Positions 1 through 8,269 of a DNA stretch of 64,000 nt are shown piece by piece. Both the position numbers and the translations under genes were made by a program. The notes under the pieces were generated by a model. The model saw only the letters and a program-made list of their open reading frames with translations, made no database searches and was not told the DNA's origin. Every line of letters begins with the position of its first letter. Position 1 is the first letter of the stretch. This DNA is from Fodinibius sp034521915 (GTDB lineage: Bacteria > Bacteroidota > Rhodothermia > Balneolales > Balneolaceae), in NCBI RefSeq assembly GCF_034521915.1, contig NZ_JAXHLU010000008.1, forward strand, positions 1-64,000, written 5' to 3'.

Positions 1-1
1 T

Positions 2-546
2 ACTGGCAAAAACCTGTCTATGCAGTACGGTTTGGCCGCATTGGCTTCAACCGGAAGCGTAAAGGGAGCGCAATATGTGATTGATCAAGTCCCCAATATC
101 CCTTCCCTCGGGCTAAAGAATGGGGCAGTGATTGCGGGTCCCGCTATGGCAGGAACTTGTCTGTCGATGTATGCGCCGCGAAACAATGCCATATTTCAAG
201 GTGTTGCCGGTGGTATGGTGCTTGCAAGTTGCCAACGGCCCTTCTGAGCAAGCTGCTTACCGGCGGTTCAGGTGCTGAAATGGCTGATGCCGGCGCGCTT
301 TCAGAAGGCGATATGGTGGTAAAAGAAGATGGCTATTTGTACGATCAGCAGGGCAGCCGTCTTGCTGGTATTGCCGGTGGCAGCGAACCTACGCAAGATC
401 AGCCCGCTACTTTTTCCGGCCGGATGGAAAGCCGAGGCGCCGATAACGGCGGCGGCCACATGTTGGGAGATGCAGGATTTGACGACTTTGGCGGCGGCTT
501 CGAACAAGGAGAAGCTTTTACCGCGTGGTGGCGGTACGCTTTTTAG
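2..546 (+). CDS. glycine/alanine-rich phage protein, 5' partial, frameshifted
   Basis: The frame is open from the left edge through a Met at 20, so the gene probably starts outside the window. It runs to about 240 with a Gly/Ala-rich, weakly hydrophobic segment, then must shift frame near 235-245 to continue to the stop at 544-546. The second half is acidic and glycine-rich and ends in Trp-Trp-Arg-Tyr-Ala-Phe. The composition fits a virion or membrane-associated protein, but I do not recognise the family. The broken frame looks like a one- or two-base indel, as elsewhere in this end of the window. Confidence 0.45.
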
Positions 547-617
547 ACGTGGGGTTGACATGGTTGGCTGTTGGGAAGCTGAACCATAACTCTAAAGACT
601 AAAAGGCAAAGTCCTCG

Positions 618-1217
618 ATGTCTTTCAAAGCAAAAGTACCAGTACCCGCAGGTGTCGAAATCCTACGCCGTTACGACCGTCGTGAAATTGACGGACAAAC
701 ATCAAAATCAGCGTCTTGCTTGCCTGGCCTTGCCCAGAATGATGAGGACCGGAACTATGCGAATGTTCCGCTACAAGGCGCGAAAAATCAACGTAGTGCT
801 CGGTATCTCTGTTTCTGCATTGATGCCAACCGTTGAAACGGAGGCGAATGTCAGATACCGCAAAGGTAGTGAACAATCTTAGTGATTCTGTGCTTAAGAT
901 TGGAACCAATGGTGGCACGCGAAAGAGCGTATTACCCATCCGCTCAAAGACTACAATGAACTTCTCGCAAACCCGTGTTTCAACGGCCGCGATTAGCGAC
1001 GGTAGCGCCTGTCCCGCAAGCAATTTCCCATACAGGTAGCGCAGCTTCGTAAGAGCAGCAGGACCTCGCGCGATATGGATAACCTGTTCTACTTTGAACC
1101 TAATGAAAGCTTCACCGTTAAGGTATTGCTTCAAAACGGGCGACCTTCCCCGCCCAAGCCGACTTTACCGAAGGCCGCTTTGCGCTTAGAGGGTTGAGTT
1201 GTACTTGGCGCAGATGA
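618..1217 (+). CDS. probable phage virion protein, multiple frameshifts
   Basis: The gene starts at ATG 618 behind a purine-rich stretch; the N-terminus reads MSFKAKVPVPAGV. Coding-like sequence then moves between all three frames. Near the end a clear segment (DNLFYFEPNESFTVKV, about 1077-1125) shifts once more before a TGA at 1215-1217 that overlaps the next ATG. The estimated full length is about 200 residues. Alternating hydrophobic residues suggest a beta-sheet protein such as a capsid or minor virion protein, but this is only an impression. No family could be assigned. Confidence 0.4.
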
Positions 1218-2151
1218 ATAATAATGGGCTTGATACATACGATAGACGTCTGCAACGGGCAGCGGGCTAAACACCCCGATGCTCAGGTGAATGTCATTAG
1301 AACTGTTCTCGCGACTATTCGGGAGGGCAGTTTCCGACGATCGCTATTCGAAACGACGGAGAAGATTATGAATACCCCATTAGATGAACTTCCTTAACGA
1401 GGCTTCCTATTACACGCCCTCAAAAACAGGGTGAGCACTTGCAGCCGACGAAACAAAATGGCTAAGCATTTGCCGGTCTCAACGGACGGTCCTATGGTCG
1501 TTAATCGCTTTTTGCCTGGTGGGGACCGGATTAGACCATATGACCGCTACCATTGCATTTGACAACGGTCGCTGACAAACGATTTGAAGGATGTTTCCCT
1601 TGGAGCATTGCGGAAGTTGTTTTTAGCTCGATCGCTGCGTGGTGCCATTGACATTGAACGCGGCACCAAAGTAAAATGTAAGAGCTTACCGACGATGCGG
1701 CTGAACATAGCGCAATTCTATCGCTGGTGGGATATGATAATGCCCATCATGCAAAAGAGAAGAAGATTCGTGCCAGTCAAAATAACGTCCCATTTCCGAA
1801 AAACCTGAATTTGTTTATATCGCTGAAACGATTGCAGCGGGTTGCTAGGGCGGCGGGAACTTTCGGTTATTGTTCGCCCAGCTACAAACTGCGCTTGTAC
1901 ACTGTATGGCTGCAGGCGACAACGGGCACCGAGAGAAAAAATACGCTTATCAGTACGACAAGGACGAACGCGCATTAAGCCGAAGTATATTTGCCACAGC
2001 TTAACGACGAGTTTCAGGATATGGATATCATTCTTCCGCCGACCTTGCAGGCTGGCGCTCCTTTTGATCTGTTCGTGACCGATACAGGGGGAAGCAGCCA
2101 CATGGTTTCAGTCTATCGCCGAATGCTACAAATTGCAGGGGTAAGATATGA
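1214..2151 (+). CDS. unidentified phage protein, multiple frameshifts
   Basis: ATG at 1214 overlaps the upstream stop (ATGA), and the proposed stop at 2149-2151 overlaps the next ATG in the same way, giving an expected product of about 310 residues. Readable fragments include MNNNGLDTYDRRLQRAAG at the start, an internal segment around 1460-1530 (KMAKHLPVSTDGPMVV) and a C-terminal segment around 2020-2090 (DIILPPTLQAGAPFDLFV). At least six frame changes are needed to join them. The length is compatible with a coat protein, but no signature was recognised and the assignment stays open. Confidence 0.4.
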
Positions 2152-3144
2152 GCAGAGCAGTCAAGGTGTTATGCCAAATTTCTGGCCAGCCAACCGTATC
2201 GCCTGTTAGATAAAACCGGTGTTATGGGCAACAGCAAAGTAATGGCAACTTTATCTTGCCTATTACCATTGGGTAACAGTCAGCCTCAAAGATTTGCTGA
2301 TAATCATGGAAACGAGGTGTTGGACCGGTGATTCATAACAATTCGGATGCCCGCTTTGTTTGGCTGCTTCGTGGTGGTGAGCGTCCAAGTTGGACCCGAA
2401 TATTACAGCTTTGTCGAGTTACACCGGGATGACCATTTGATACTGGACCAACCAGACCTTTTTGGGAAACGTATAAAAAGGTGGAGTTCGGGGCGTATGG
2501 GAAAGACGGAGCACCGGCCGACAGTAAAGCAATGGTTACCGAATGAAATAAACGGAGAAAACCCCATTGAGTAGGCTCTATCCCCGGCGGCGGTATGGAT
2601 CTCGCGTACGATCTGTACGTGGTATCAGCTATCTGGTTAAAGATGGCTCCCTCATTATTAGTTGGAATTGTCGCGGGCAATTCCGCAGCGCGGCAAATTG
2701 ACTATGCGGGTTGATGATGAAACACGTACCTCCAGAAAACAGAGATCCCTATTGATAAAAACGGGCAACGGCTATACAGCATCATGCACGAACTCACTTT
2801 CCCACAAACCTTTGTGGATACTGACCATTATTTCCGCGTGCGAAGCGTAAAGCAGGGCCGGAAAAGAGCTGGTTAGTCCGGTATATAGCGTCTATGTAAC
2901 CGACAAAGTTTTCTCTGCATCTGAGATTTCCGGCATCCAGGATCAGCTCGGCAGGTTACAGTCAACGAGCAAGCTACTGATCTGCAACTAAACGGCTTTG
3001 CTGGTCCTAGCCTGGGCGGCGGATACCCAAAGGGGCAATCGGAAGATGTCGACATTGATTCCGACCAGCAGACGAGTCAGCTGTTACCGACGCCGAGGGC
3101 GACACCGAAACCACTTTTGAAAACCAAATATTCCAACGACAATG
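2148..3144 (+). CDS. unidentified phage protein, multiple frameshifts
   Basis: It begins MSRAVKV at 2148, translationally coupled to the gene before it. After a frame change it continues YAKFLASQPYRLLDKTG, and further shifts follow. Around 2760-2850 the reading is IPIDKNGQRLYSIMHELTFP, and around 2880-3060 it is a polar region with VNEQATDLQLNGFAG and an acidic tail. The stop at 3142-3144 overlaps the next ATG. The expected length is about 330 residues. I cannot name the product. Its position between other virion-like genes suggests a structural role. Confidence 0.35.
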
Positions 3145-4645
3145 AATTTAATTTTTATGGACACAGCTACAAGTAAACTGCCAGTAGGTAAACCAAACTG
3201 CGGTCATTTTGATCTGTATTGCACCCTTAAAATGGACGGCGTAAAACTGAAACGGTTTAAATCCGAAAGCTTTTTAGGAGCTCTTTCCCCATACTTTAGC
3301 AGGGCTAATGCATGGCGGCAGCATCCGAAAATTAGGCGTGAAGGGAGGTTTAGCGTATGAGTCGGTACGACGAACAGCGTATCGGACGATAACAACGATT
3401 GGCATATTGCTGTCGGCGGTAAGGGTCAGTGCCTTAAGCGTCCGTGGAGGTTCTGACAACTATATGTCATGGCGGGTTTGTGGACTACGACCAGGAGTAT
3501 CCCAGCTATATTATTATTACTGGTACGCCGGATCTGGATGGCACCGACCTGGGGATGCAGATAGACGATAATACCTATGATCTATATCACCGAGAAGGGA
3601 CGCCGGTTGACGGTACCAATGTTGGCGACATGACTAACGGTTATATGATTATGAATATCGGCTTTACCAACCGGAAGGCCGGCTATACTGGGTATCAGAG
3701 GCTATGATATTGATGGGGCGTTCCAGGGATTATACCATACAAAATTGGCAAATTACGGTTGGCAACTCTACCCAGCCAGTGTCAGTTGACGACATGTACC
3801 TTTGGAATCGCATTCATCATGGCGGCGGTGCCGGACAACTGGAACATGGGAATCGGCAATGTTGGTGCGCTCGTGAACCGATTCAGCCCACCAGCCGATT
3901 TACCGATTTCTGAACCGTCTTACCAATACCAGCCGGCCGGCGATATTGATGTGCCAAGAGATTGGTATTCTATCATCACCAGTATCTTATGATGATAACG
4001 AAGGACAGAGAAGTAACGGTATTGGGCTGCTCCAAGTGCGCGACGTGCTTGATGTCTCCGCTTACCATTCCCAACGGTAGTACACTTACCGTTGATTATG
4101 AGCTGGTTGTACGGCTTTCCCCAGATACCCAGGATACCGAAACCGACGGTTCTAACGGCGGCTTTCTACAATCGTTTATGGGATCCATACGGGATATTGC
4201 TATCGGCGATTCGAACGGTGTTGACAATAGTAAAGCCAACTATTTCCGCATGAAAGACAAGCCTGGCATAGATCGTCATATCGGCATTCGCCTGGGGGAC
4301 GACAACCAGTTTACCAGCATGACCGATGCCGGGCTAAACATCCAGGACGATAACCGCAACGGATATGAGCATGGCGAAGAGGACGGTCAGCTTTGGCATT
4401 ATGGCAATGATGTTACAGCGGTGCAATACGACAAGGCAAATAATAAAGCCACCTTTGAAATCTACCGCATTTTTGAGAATCGCGGCAGCACCGACCTAGT
4501 TGTACGGGAAAAAGGGTTATGGGCAACGGATAAAAACGGCAATTCCCAAATGATTGCGCGTATGGCCTTGGACAGCACCGATGAGTTTACCATTGCGGCC
4601 GGTGAATACAAGAAGGTTAAATTTATCGTTGAGGTTATCGCATAA
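3142..4645 (+). CDS. tandem-domain phage surface protein (fibre/spike-like), frameshifted
   Basis: The final 600 bases are a clean frame with the pattern ATFEIYRIFENRGSTDLVV, VREKGLW, IARMALDS and a closing beta-rich VKFIVEVIA. This resembles the small beta-sandwich domains that phages use in surface or receptor-binding proteins. A second, similar domain lies just upstream in broken frames: QEIGILSS around 3966, LLQVRDVLDV around 4030 and IPNGSTLTVDYELVVRL around 4065. So two related domains follow each other. The N-terminal part (from 3142) needs several frame repairs. Two polypeptides cannot be excluded; a Met occurs in frame near 4179. The stop at 4643-4645 abuts the lysozyme gene. Confidence 0.5.
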
Positions 4646-5241
4646 ATGGCAACGCCTCCAAACATATCACCTCAACTAACCGCGGCTAAAAACCGCCGGG
4701 CTTATGCCCTATTTTAAGGAAGCAGCCAAGCAGTATGATATCCCATTGGAAATATTATTGGCCGTGGCCTCTCGCGAAACGCAAATAGGTACAAATAGTT
4801 ATTACCGGAAAAATAACTTTACCGGGACGGGACGGTCACGGTAAGGGCATTATGCAGATCGACGACCGGTATCATTCGTTTGCGACTATTGCAGCACCAT
4901 CTAACAACAAAGCCAATATCAATTACGGTGCTAAATATTTAAGTGAGCTGCGCGATCAGTTCGGCAATATCAAAGATGCTCTTGTGGCTTACAACGCCGG
5001 ACCTAACGCCGTGAATAATGCCCGCTCGTTAGGGATGAACCCCGATCACTTAACAACCGGTGGAGACTATTCTTTTGATGTACTACAGCGGGCCAATCTT
5101 ATACGCAGCGAGTTAGGCCTTGGGTTTGCGAATGTAGCAACCGTACTACCTGCAGCCGCACTTCTGTTGGCCGGATCAACGTACCTGTACTATCAATTAA
5201 CCGACAAAAAAATGCCAACATTTTTAACTGATAAAATCTAA
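4646..5241 (+). CDS. phage lysozyme (SLT/lytic transglycosylase type) with C-terminal membrane helix, frameshifted
   Basis: Start ATG 4646 immediately follows the previous stop. Two indels (about 4710 and 4835) split the N-terminus. The catalytic region is clear across them: SRETQIG carries the probable catalytic Glu, followed by HGKGIMQID and the helix ALVAYNAGPNAV, the usual order in transglycosylase/goose-lysozyme folds. A hydrophobic segment near the end (VLPAAALLLAGSTYLYY) should anchor the enzyme in a membrane. Muramidase activity to drill through peptidoglycan during entry or egress is the likely role. A virion-associated role is inferred from its place after the structural genes. Confidence 0.75.
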
Positions 5242-5246
5242 TTACT

Positions 5247-5882
5247 ATGGGAGCTTTATTAGGACAGAAAAAAGAATCTTCGGGCTTGGGCATGGTAGCC
5301 CCACAACGATTACGGCCTGTAATAAATAGACCTGGATCGGGACGAATACGGAAAGATACTTCTCGATCCCGACCTACCTCTACACAAAAACGATCCACTC
5401 CAAGATCTACCCCAAGAAGAAGGACGAAGCCAAAGCCCAAACCAAAATCGAATCCGAAACCGGACCCAGTAAGCGTGAGCGACCCAAGGCGATTTAAGGA
5501 CCCTTTCGGCAGGGATAGGAAACAGGTAGTGAAGCCAAAGCCAGAACCCAAAAAGAATACTCCAAAAGATGATAAAAAAAATAATTCGGGGGGATCACCT
5601 ACCCTGCCGGGCCACGGCCTACCCGATAAAAAAGTCCCGCAACGAGTACAGATAACATCAGAGCCAACCGATGATAAATCGGATACTAATAGTGACGATT
5701 CAACTTCAACAGATAATGGTTCCAATTCCGGAGACAATACCAATGCTTCTTCACAAGCACCAGCTCCAACAAATAACAAAACTAATGTAATGCAAAAACT
5801 TAAATCAGTTGATAAAAAGGTTTGGTATGGCCTCGGCGGCGGACTGGCATTCGTATTACTTATTTCAACCCTAAACAACTAA
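5247..5882 (+). CDS. Pro/Lys/Arg-rich low-complexity protein with C-terminal membrane helix
   Basis: This intact 211-residue frame starts 5 bases after the lysozyme gene. Residues 1-150 are extremely basic and disordered, with repeated Lys-Pro dipeptides and Arg/Thr/Ser-rich runs. Residues 150-190 turn Asp/Ser/Asn-rich. The last 25 residues include a glycine-rich hydrophobic helix (GLGGGLAFVLLISTL). The layout fits a tail-anchored protein with a long flexible arm that could bind nucleic acid or span the periplasm. No known family is recognised. A long opposite-strand open frame here is a by-product of the composition. Confidence 0.65.
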   Translation: MGALLGQKKESSGLGMVAPQRLRPVINRPGSGRIRKDTSRSRPTSTQKRSTPRSTPRRRTKPKPKPKSNPKPDPVSVSDPRRFKDPFGRDRKQVVKPKPEPKKNTPKDDKKNNSGGSPTLPGHGLPDKKVPQRVQITSEPTDDKSDTNSDDSTSTDNGSNSGDNTNASSQAPAPTNNKTNVMQKLKSVDKKVWYGLGGGLAFVLLISTLNN

Positions 5883-5887
5883 TTATT

Positions 5888-6316
5888 ATGTCATCTTATT
5901 TAGGCCAACAATCAACAGCGATCCAAGTATTATCTGACAGCGAACAGCGTATTTTGCGGCGGTCAACACCTATGATGCAGGGTGCCGATGTTCGTAAGGT
6001 TCAAGAAAAGCTGGGCATAGAAACCGATGGTATGTACGGCCCCGTAACCGAACAAGCGGTAAAGAACTTTCAGCAAGAGCAAGGACTTACCGTTGATGGC
6101 ATTGTTGGACCTAATACCTGGAAAGCACTTAAGAAAGTAGGTAATGGAAGCCCAACAGCCCTTTCAAAAGTAATCCCATCAGGATTAATGAACACAGTAA
6201 AAGATACCAAAGCAAGCTATTGGGATCCGCTTTCAACAACCGAAAAAGCAATGTACGGCGGCGGTGCTGTAGCCTTGTTATTTGGAATAGGAGTTGCAGT
6301 TAATAAGCGTAATTGA
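5888..6316 (+). CDS. peptidoglycan-binding (PG_binding_1) protein with C-terminal membrane helix
   Basis: The ATG at 5888 lies 5 bases after the previous stop and is preferred over an in-frame upstream Met at 5822 that falls inside the neighbouring gene. The 142-residue product has a PG_binding_1 domain at about residues 35-85, seen in GADVRKVQEKLG, YGPVTEQAVKNFQQ and VDGIVGPNTWKAL. A hydrophobic helix (YGGGAVALLFGIGVAV) near the C-terminus is followed by a basic end. It probably tethers a viral or bacterial membrane to the cell wall. It is one of three adjacent tail-anchored proteins, an arrangement suggesting a common membrane complex. Confidence 0.8.
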   Translation: MSSYLGQQSTAIQVLSDSEQRILRRSTPMMQGADVRKVQEKLGIETDGMYGPVTEQAVKNFQQEQGLTVDGIVGPNTWKALKKVGNGSPTALSKVIPSGLMNTVKDTKASYWDPLSTTEKAMYGGGAVALLFGIGVAVNKRN

Positions 6317-6376
6317 TTGATGATGATGTTGGGAAATAATACGACGGCTTTTTCGAATCCAAAAAAATATCATCTA

Positions 6377-6712
6377 ATGAACGAAGGAATTATAGGCTTA
6401 ATCGGGATCATTGTTGGCGGTATAATTGCTGGTCTATTTAAATGGATCAGCTCTACAACCACATCAAGTATTGATGATCGAAGCGAATTCCGTAAAGCGA
6501 TCATGAAACGGCTAGAACAGGTTGAAGAAAAGACAAAACTTCTCGAACAAGAAGTGACAATTTGGAAGATTCGATACTGGTCGCTTTACGCCCGAACTTT
6601 GGAACGTTACAATGTAGCCCCGCCTGATTTTCATAAAATGGACTTAAGTGAACTTGAAGAAGGGTATAAAAAAGCCGTAGAAAAGTTAAATGAAAATATC
6701 CCTAAATCATAA
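6377..6712 (+). CDS. small membrane protein with coiled coil
   Basis: I chose ATG 6377 because the product then starts directly at a membrane helix (IIGLIGIIVGGIIAGLFKW). An in-frame start at 6317 would add 20 polar residues. After the helix comes a Thr/Ser linker, then a charged coiled coil (about residues 35-70) and a polar tail ending NENIPKS. The size, 111 residues, and the topology resemble phage holin or antiholin accessory proteins, but the sequence alone does not prove this. It lies between the peptidoglycan-binding protein and the lysis genes. Confidence 0.6.
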   Translation: MNEGIIGLIGIIVGGIIAGLFKWISSTTTSSIDDRSEFRKAIMKRLEQVEEKTKLLEQEVTIWKIRYWSLYARTLERYNVAPPDFHKMDLSELEEGYKKAVEKLNENIPKS

Positions 6713-6777
6713 TTAAGAAAATAGGAAAACGGATTAGCTGGCTGTATAACAATTTAGAACGCTGGCTGTTTTATGGC

Positions 6778-7020
6778 TTGATATTACTAACAGGCATTAT
6801 TGGAACATGGTTTACCTATAACTATGCTGTTGCCTTTTCAGACTATTTTATTGTCCTGCTCTTTGTAACCATCTTCTTTGCCATTTTTGATTGGTTCGAC
6901 ACCTATATTTTAAAATCCATAGATACCATCGATGAGATCAAAAGCGGAAATACTGCTGTCTCTCAATTTCTTGTGGCTATTGCTTTGCTTGTACTTGCTG
7001 CTGCTATCACCGTCGGCTAA
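6778..7020 (+). CDS. probable holin-like membrane protein
   Basis: The frame encodes about three hydrophobic segments (ILLTGIIGTWFTYNYAV, YFIVLLFVTIFFAIF, FLVAIALLVLAAAI). The first usable start codon is TTG at 6778. The frame is open further upstream to 6706 and reads IKKIGKRISWLYNNLERW without an ATG, so either a rare start or a small indel hides the true start. A compact multi-helix protein just before an endolysin is the usual place for a holin, and this role is inferred from position. Its 3' end overlaps the signal-peptide region of the endolysin in another frame. Confidence 0.55.
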   Translation: MILLTGIIGTWFTYNYAVAFSDYFIVLLFVTIFFAIFDWFDTYILKSIDTIDEIKSGNTAVSQFLVAIALLVLAAAITVG

Positions 7021-7521
7021 CGCGCAATTTCCCGCCCATGTTGATACTGCTATTACTTACTTTGGTCATAAGGAGATTGAGAAAGAAAATCACGGCCCGG
7101 ATATCAAAAAATTCTTAGGCAGTGTTGGCCTGGATGAAGGGTATCCCTATTGCGCAGCATTCGTGAGCCATTGTTTGGATGCCGTTGATGCCGAACGTCC
7201 CAAAGTACGTTCAGCTCTTGCACAAGAATTTTTATCACGGACCGATCTATCGATGCGAAAAAGGTTTTACGCGGTCAGTAAACGATTCCCTCCGGATGGA
7301 TCCATGTCACTGAAGCGGGAGAAACCATCAAAGGCCATAATGGTTTTGTGCTGCTTGATTGGTCCGGCCAAACAGGAATAACCATTGATGCCAACACCGG
7401 TTTGGGTCTACCCGGACAAAGCGAAAGACATGGGCAAGGCGTTTGGATCCGTGAAAGACAAATTTATACCACCTGCTATTTTTGCATTAAACATTTTACC
7501 CCGGTACGCTATGAAGATTAA
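6932..7521 (+). CDS. CHAP-type endolysin with N-terminal hydrophobic signal, frameshifted
   Basis: The product begins with a long hydrophobic stretch ending SPSANA, a good signal-peptide cleavage site. A CHAP/amidase domain follows: GHKEIEKENHGPDIKKFLG, then YPYCAAFVSHCL with the catalytic Cys. An indel near 7290-7305 moves the frame. The continuation HVTEAGETIKGHNGFVLL provides the catalytic His, and the end reads HFTPVRYED with stop at 7519-7521. The enzyme should cleave peptide or amide bonds in peptidoglycan after export to the periplasm. TTG codons downstream of 6932 are alternative starts. The end overlaps the next gene by 11 bases. Confidence 0.7.
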
Positions 7522-8028
7522 GCCATATCACATATTACTTGCACTATTGATGATAAGCCTTGCCGGTTGTGGGCTGTTTCGATCTACTACAAAAACGGAT
7601 GCGCGTACCGACAGCACAACGGTTAAAAACAAAGTTTGACTCTTGCAGAACATGAATTGTTGCAAGCCAACATTCCCGCTTCGTATATCAAATCGATTAC
7701 CACGCCGTCGGGCATGAAAATTGAATTACGGGATTCGATTAAGACAGAGCAAAAACGGAAAACGGCAGACGGGCAACGTGATAATTCTGATTCAAAGAAT
7801 TCTACAAAAAGTGTAACTGAAGGGCCGGATCTTGGCTTCATATCGATTAATTTTGAGCGGAATAAAAAACAGCAGGATAGCACCGTTACCAAAACGCAGA
7901 AAGAGCAGAAACAATCCGAAGTACAACAAACAGATATTGAGACAAGCGGCTCTTGGCTTACCTGGATAGTAGTTGGAATAGCTATTGCGCTGGCTTTGGT
8001 CCTTGCTGGAATGATCTTTTTAAACTGA
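7511..8028 (+). CDS. lipoprotein with C-terminal transmembrane helix (unimolecular-spanin-like), frameshifted
   Basis: The N-terminus is a short lipoprotein signal with lipobox LAGC (MKIKPYHILLALLMISLAGC). After about 40 residues one indel near 7630-7637 moves the frame, then about 130 residues follow that are polar, Gln/Lys/Ser-rich and extended. The product ends in a strong membrane helix (WIVVGIAIALALVLAGMIF). A lipid anchor at one end and a membrane helix at the other is the topology of unimolecular spanins, which join outer and inner membranes at the last step of lysis. Position after the endolysin supports this. If the frame break were real, it would instead be two proteins. Confidence 0.6.
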
Positions 8029-8035
8029 ATTGATT

Positions 8036-8267
8036 ATGAGTATCAAAAACGTATTTAACGGCTATAAAAATATGTTAGGCAAGAAAGAAGTATCCATCGA
8101 GGCCGAAGCTGATCGCCGATTACAAATATGCCAAAATTGCCCCTTTTTAATCCCGCAATAGTCAATCGGGCCGGTTCCGTCCGGATGAACATTGCACGAA
8201 ATGCGGCTGCACCTTGGCGGCAAAAGTTCGAAGCATGGAAAGCAGCTGCCCTATTGGCAAGTGGTAG
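8036..8267 (+). CDS. small zinc-ribbon protein, frameshifted
   Basis: ATG 8036 gives MSIKNVFNGYKNMLG and a first knuckle CQNC. A single indel near 8159 causes a stop. Continuing in the +1 frame gives CTKCGC and a final SCPIGKW with stop at 8265-8267. The order RLQICQNC, CTKCGC, CPxGKW matches a common family of small phage- and bacteria-encoded zinc ribbons of about 75 residues with unknown function. Zn binding by the four or more cysteines is inferred from spacing. It is the last gene before the convergent integrase. Confidence 0.6.
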
Positions 8268-8269
8268 TC

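Noticed and set aside
1..4645. The left region as a decayed, non-functional prophage
   Set aside because: Codon-level sense is kept piecewise with indels only, translational overlaps are intact, and the same error type affects essential genes, so decay is not needed.
5099..5878. A 259-residue minus-strand open frame
   Set aside because: It is a mirror of the Lys/Pro-rich and lysozyme genes, with low-complexity Phe/Gly/Leu content and no start context. The plus-strand genes have domain support.
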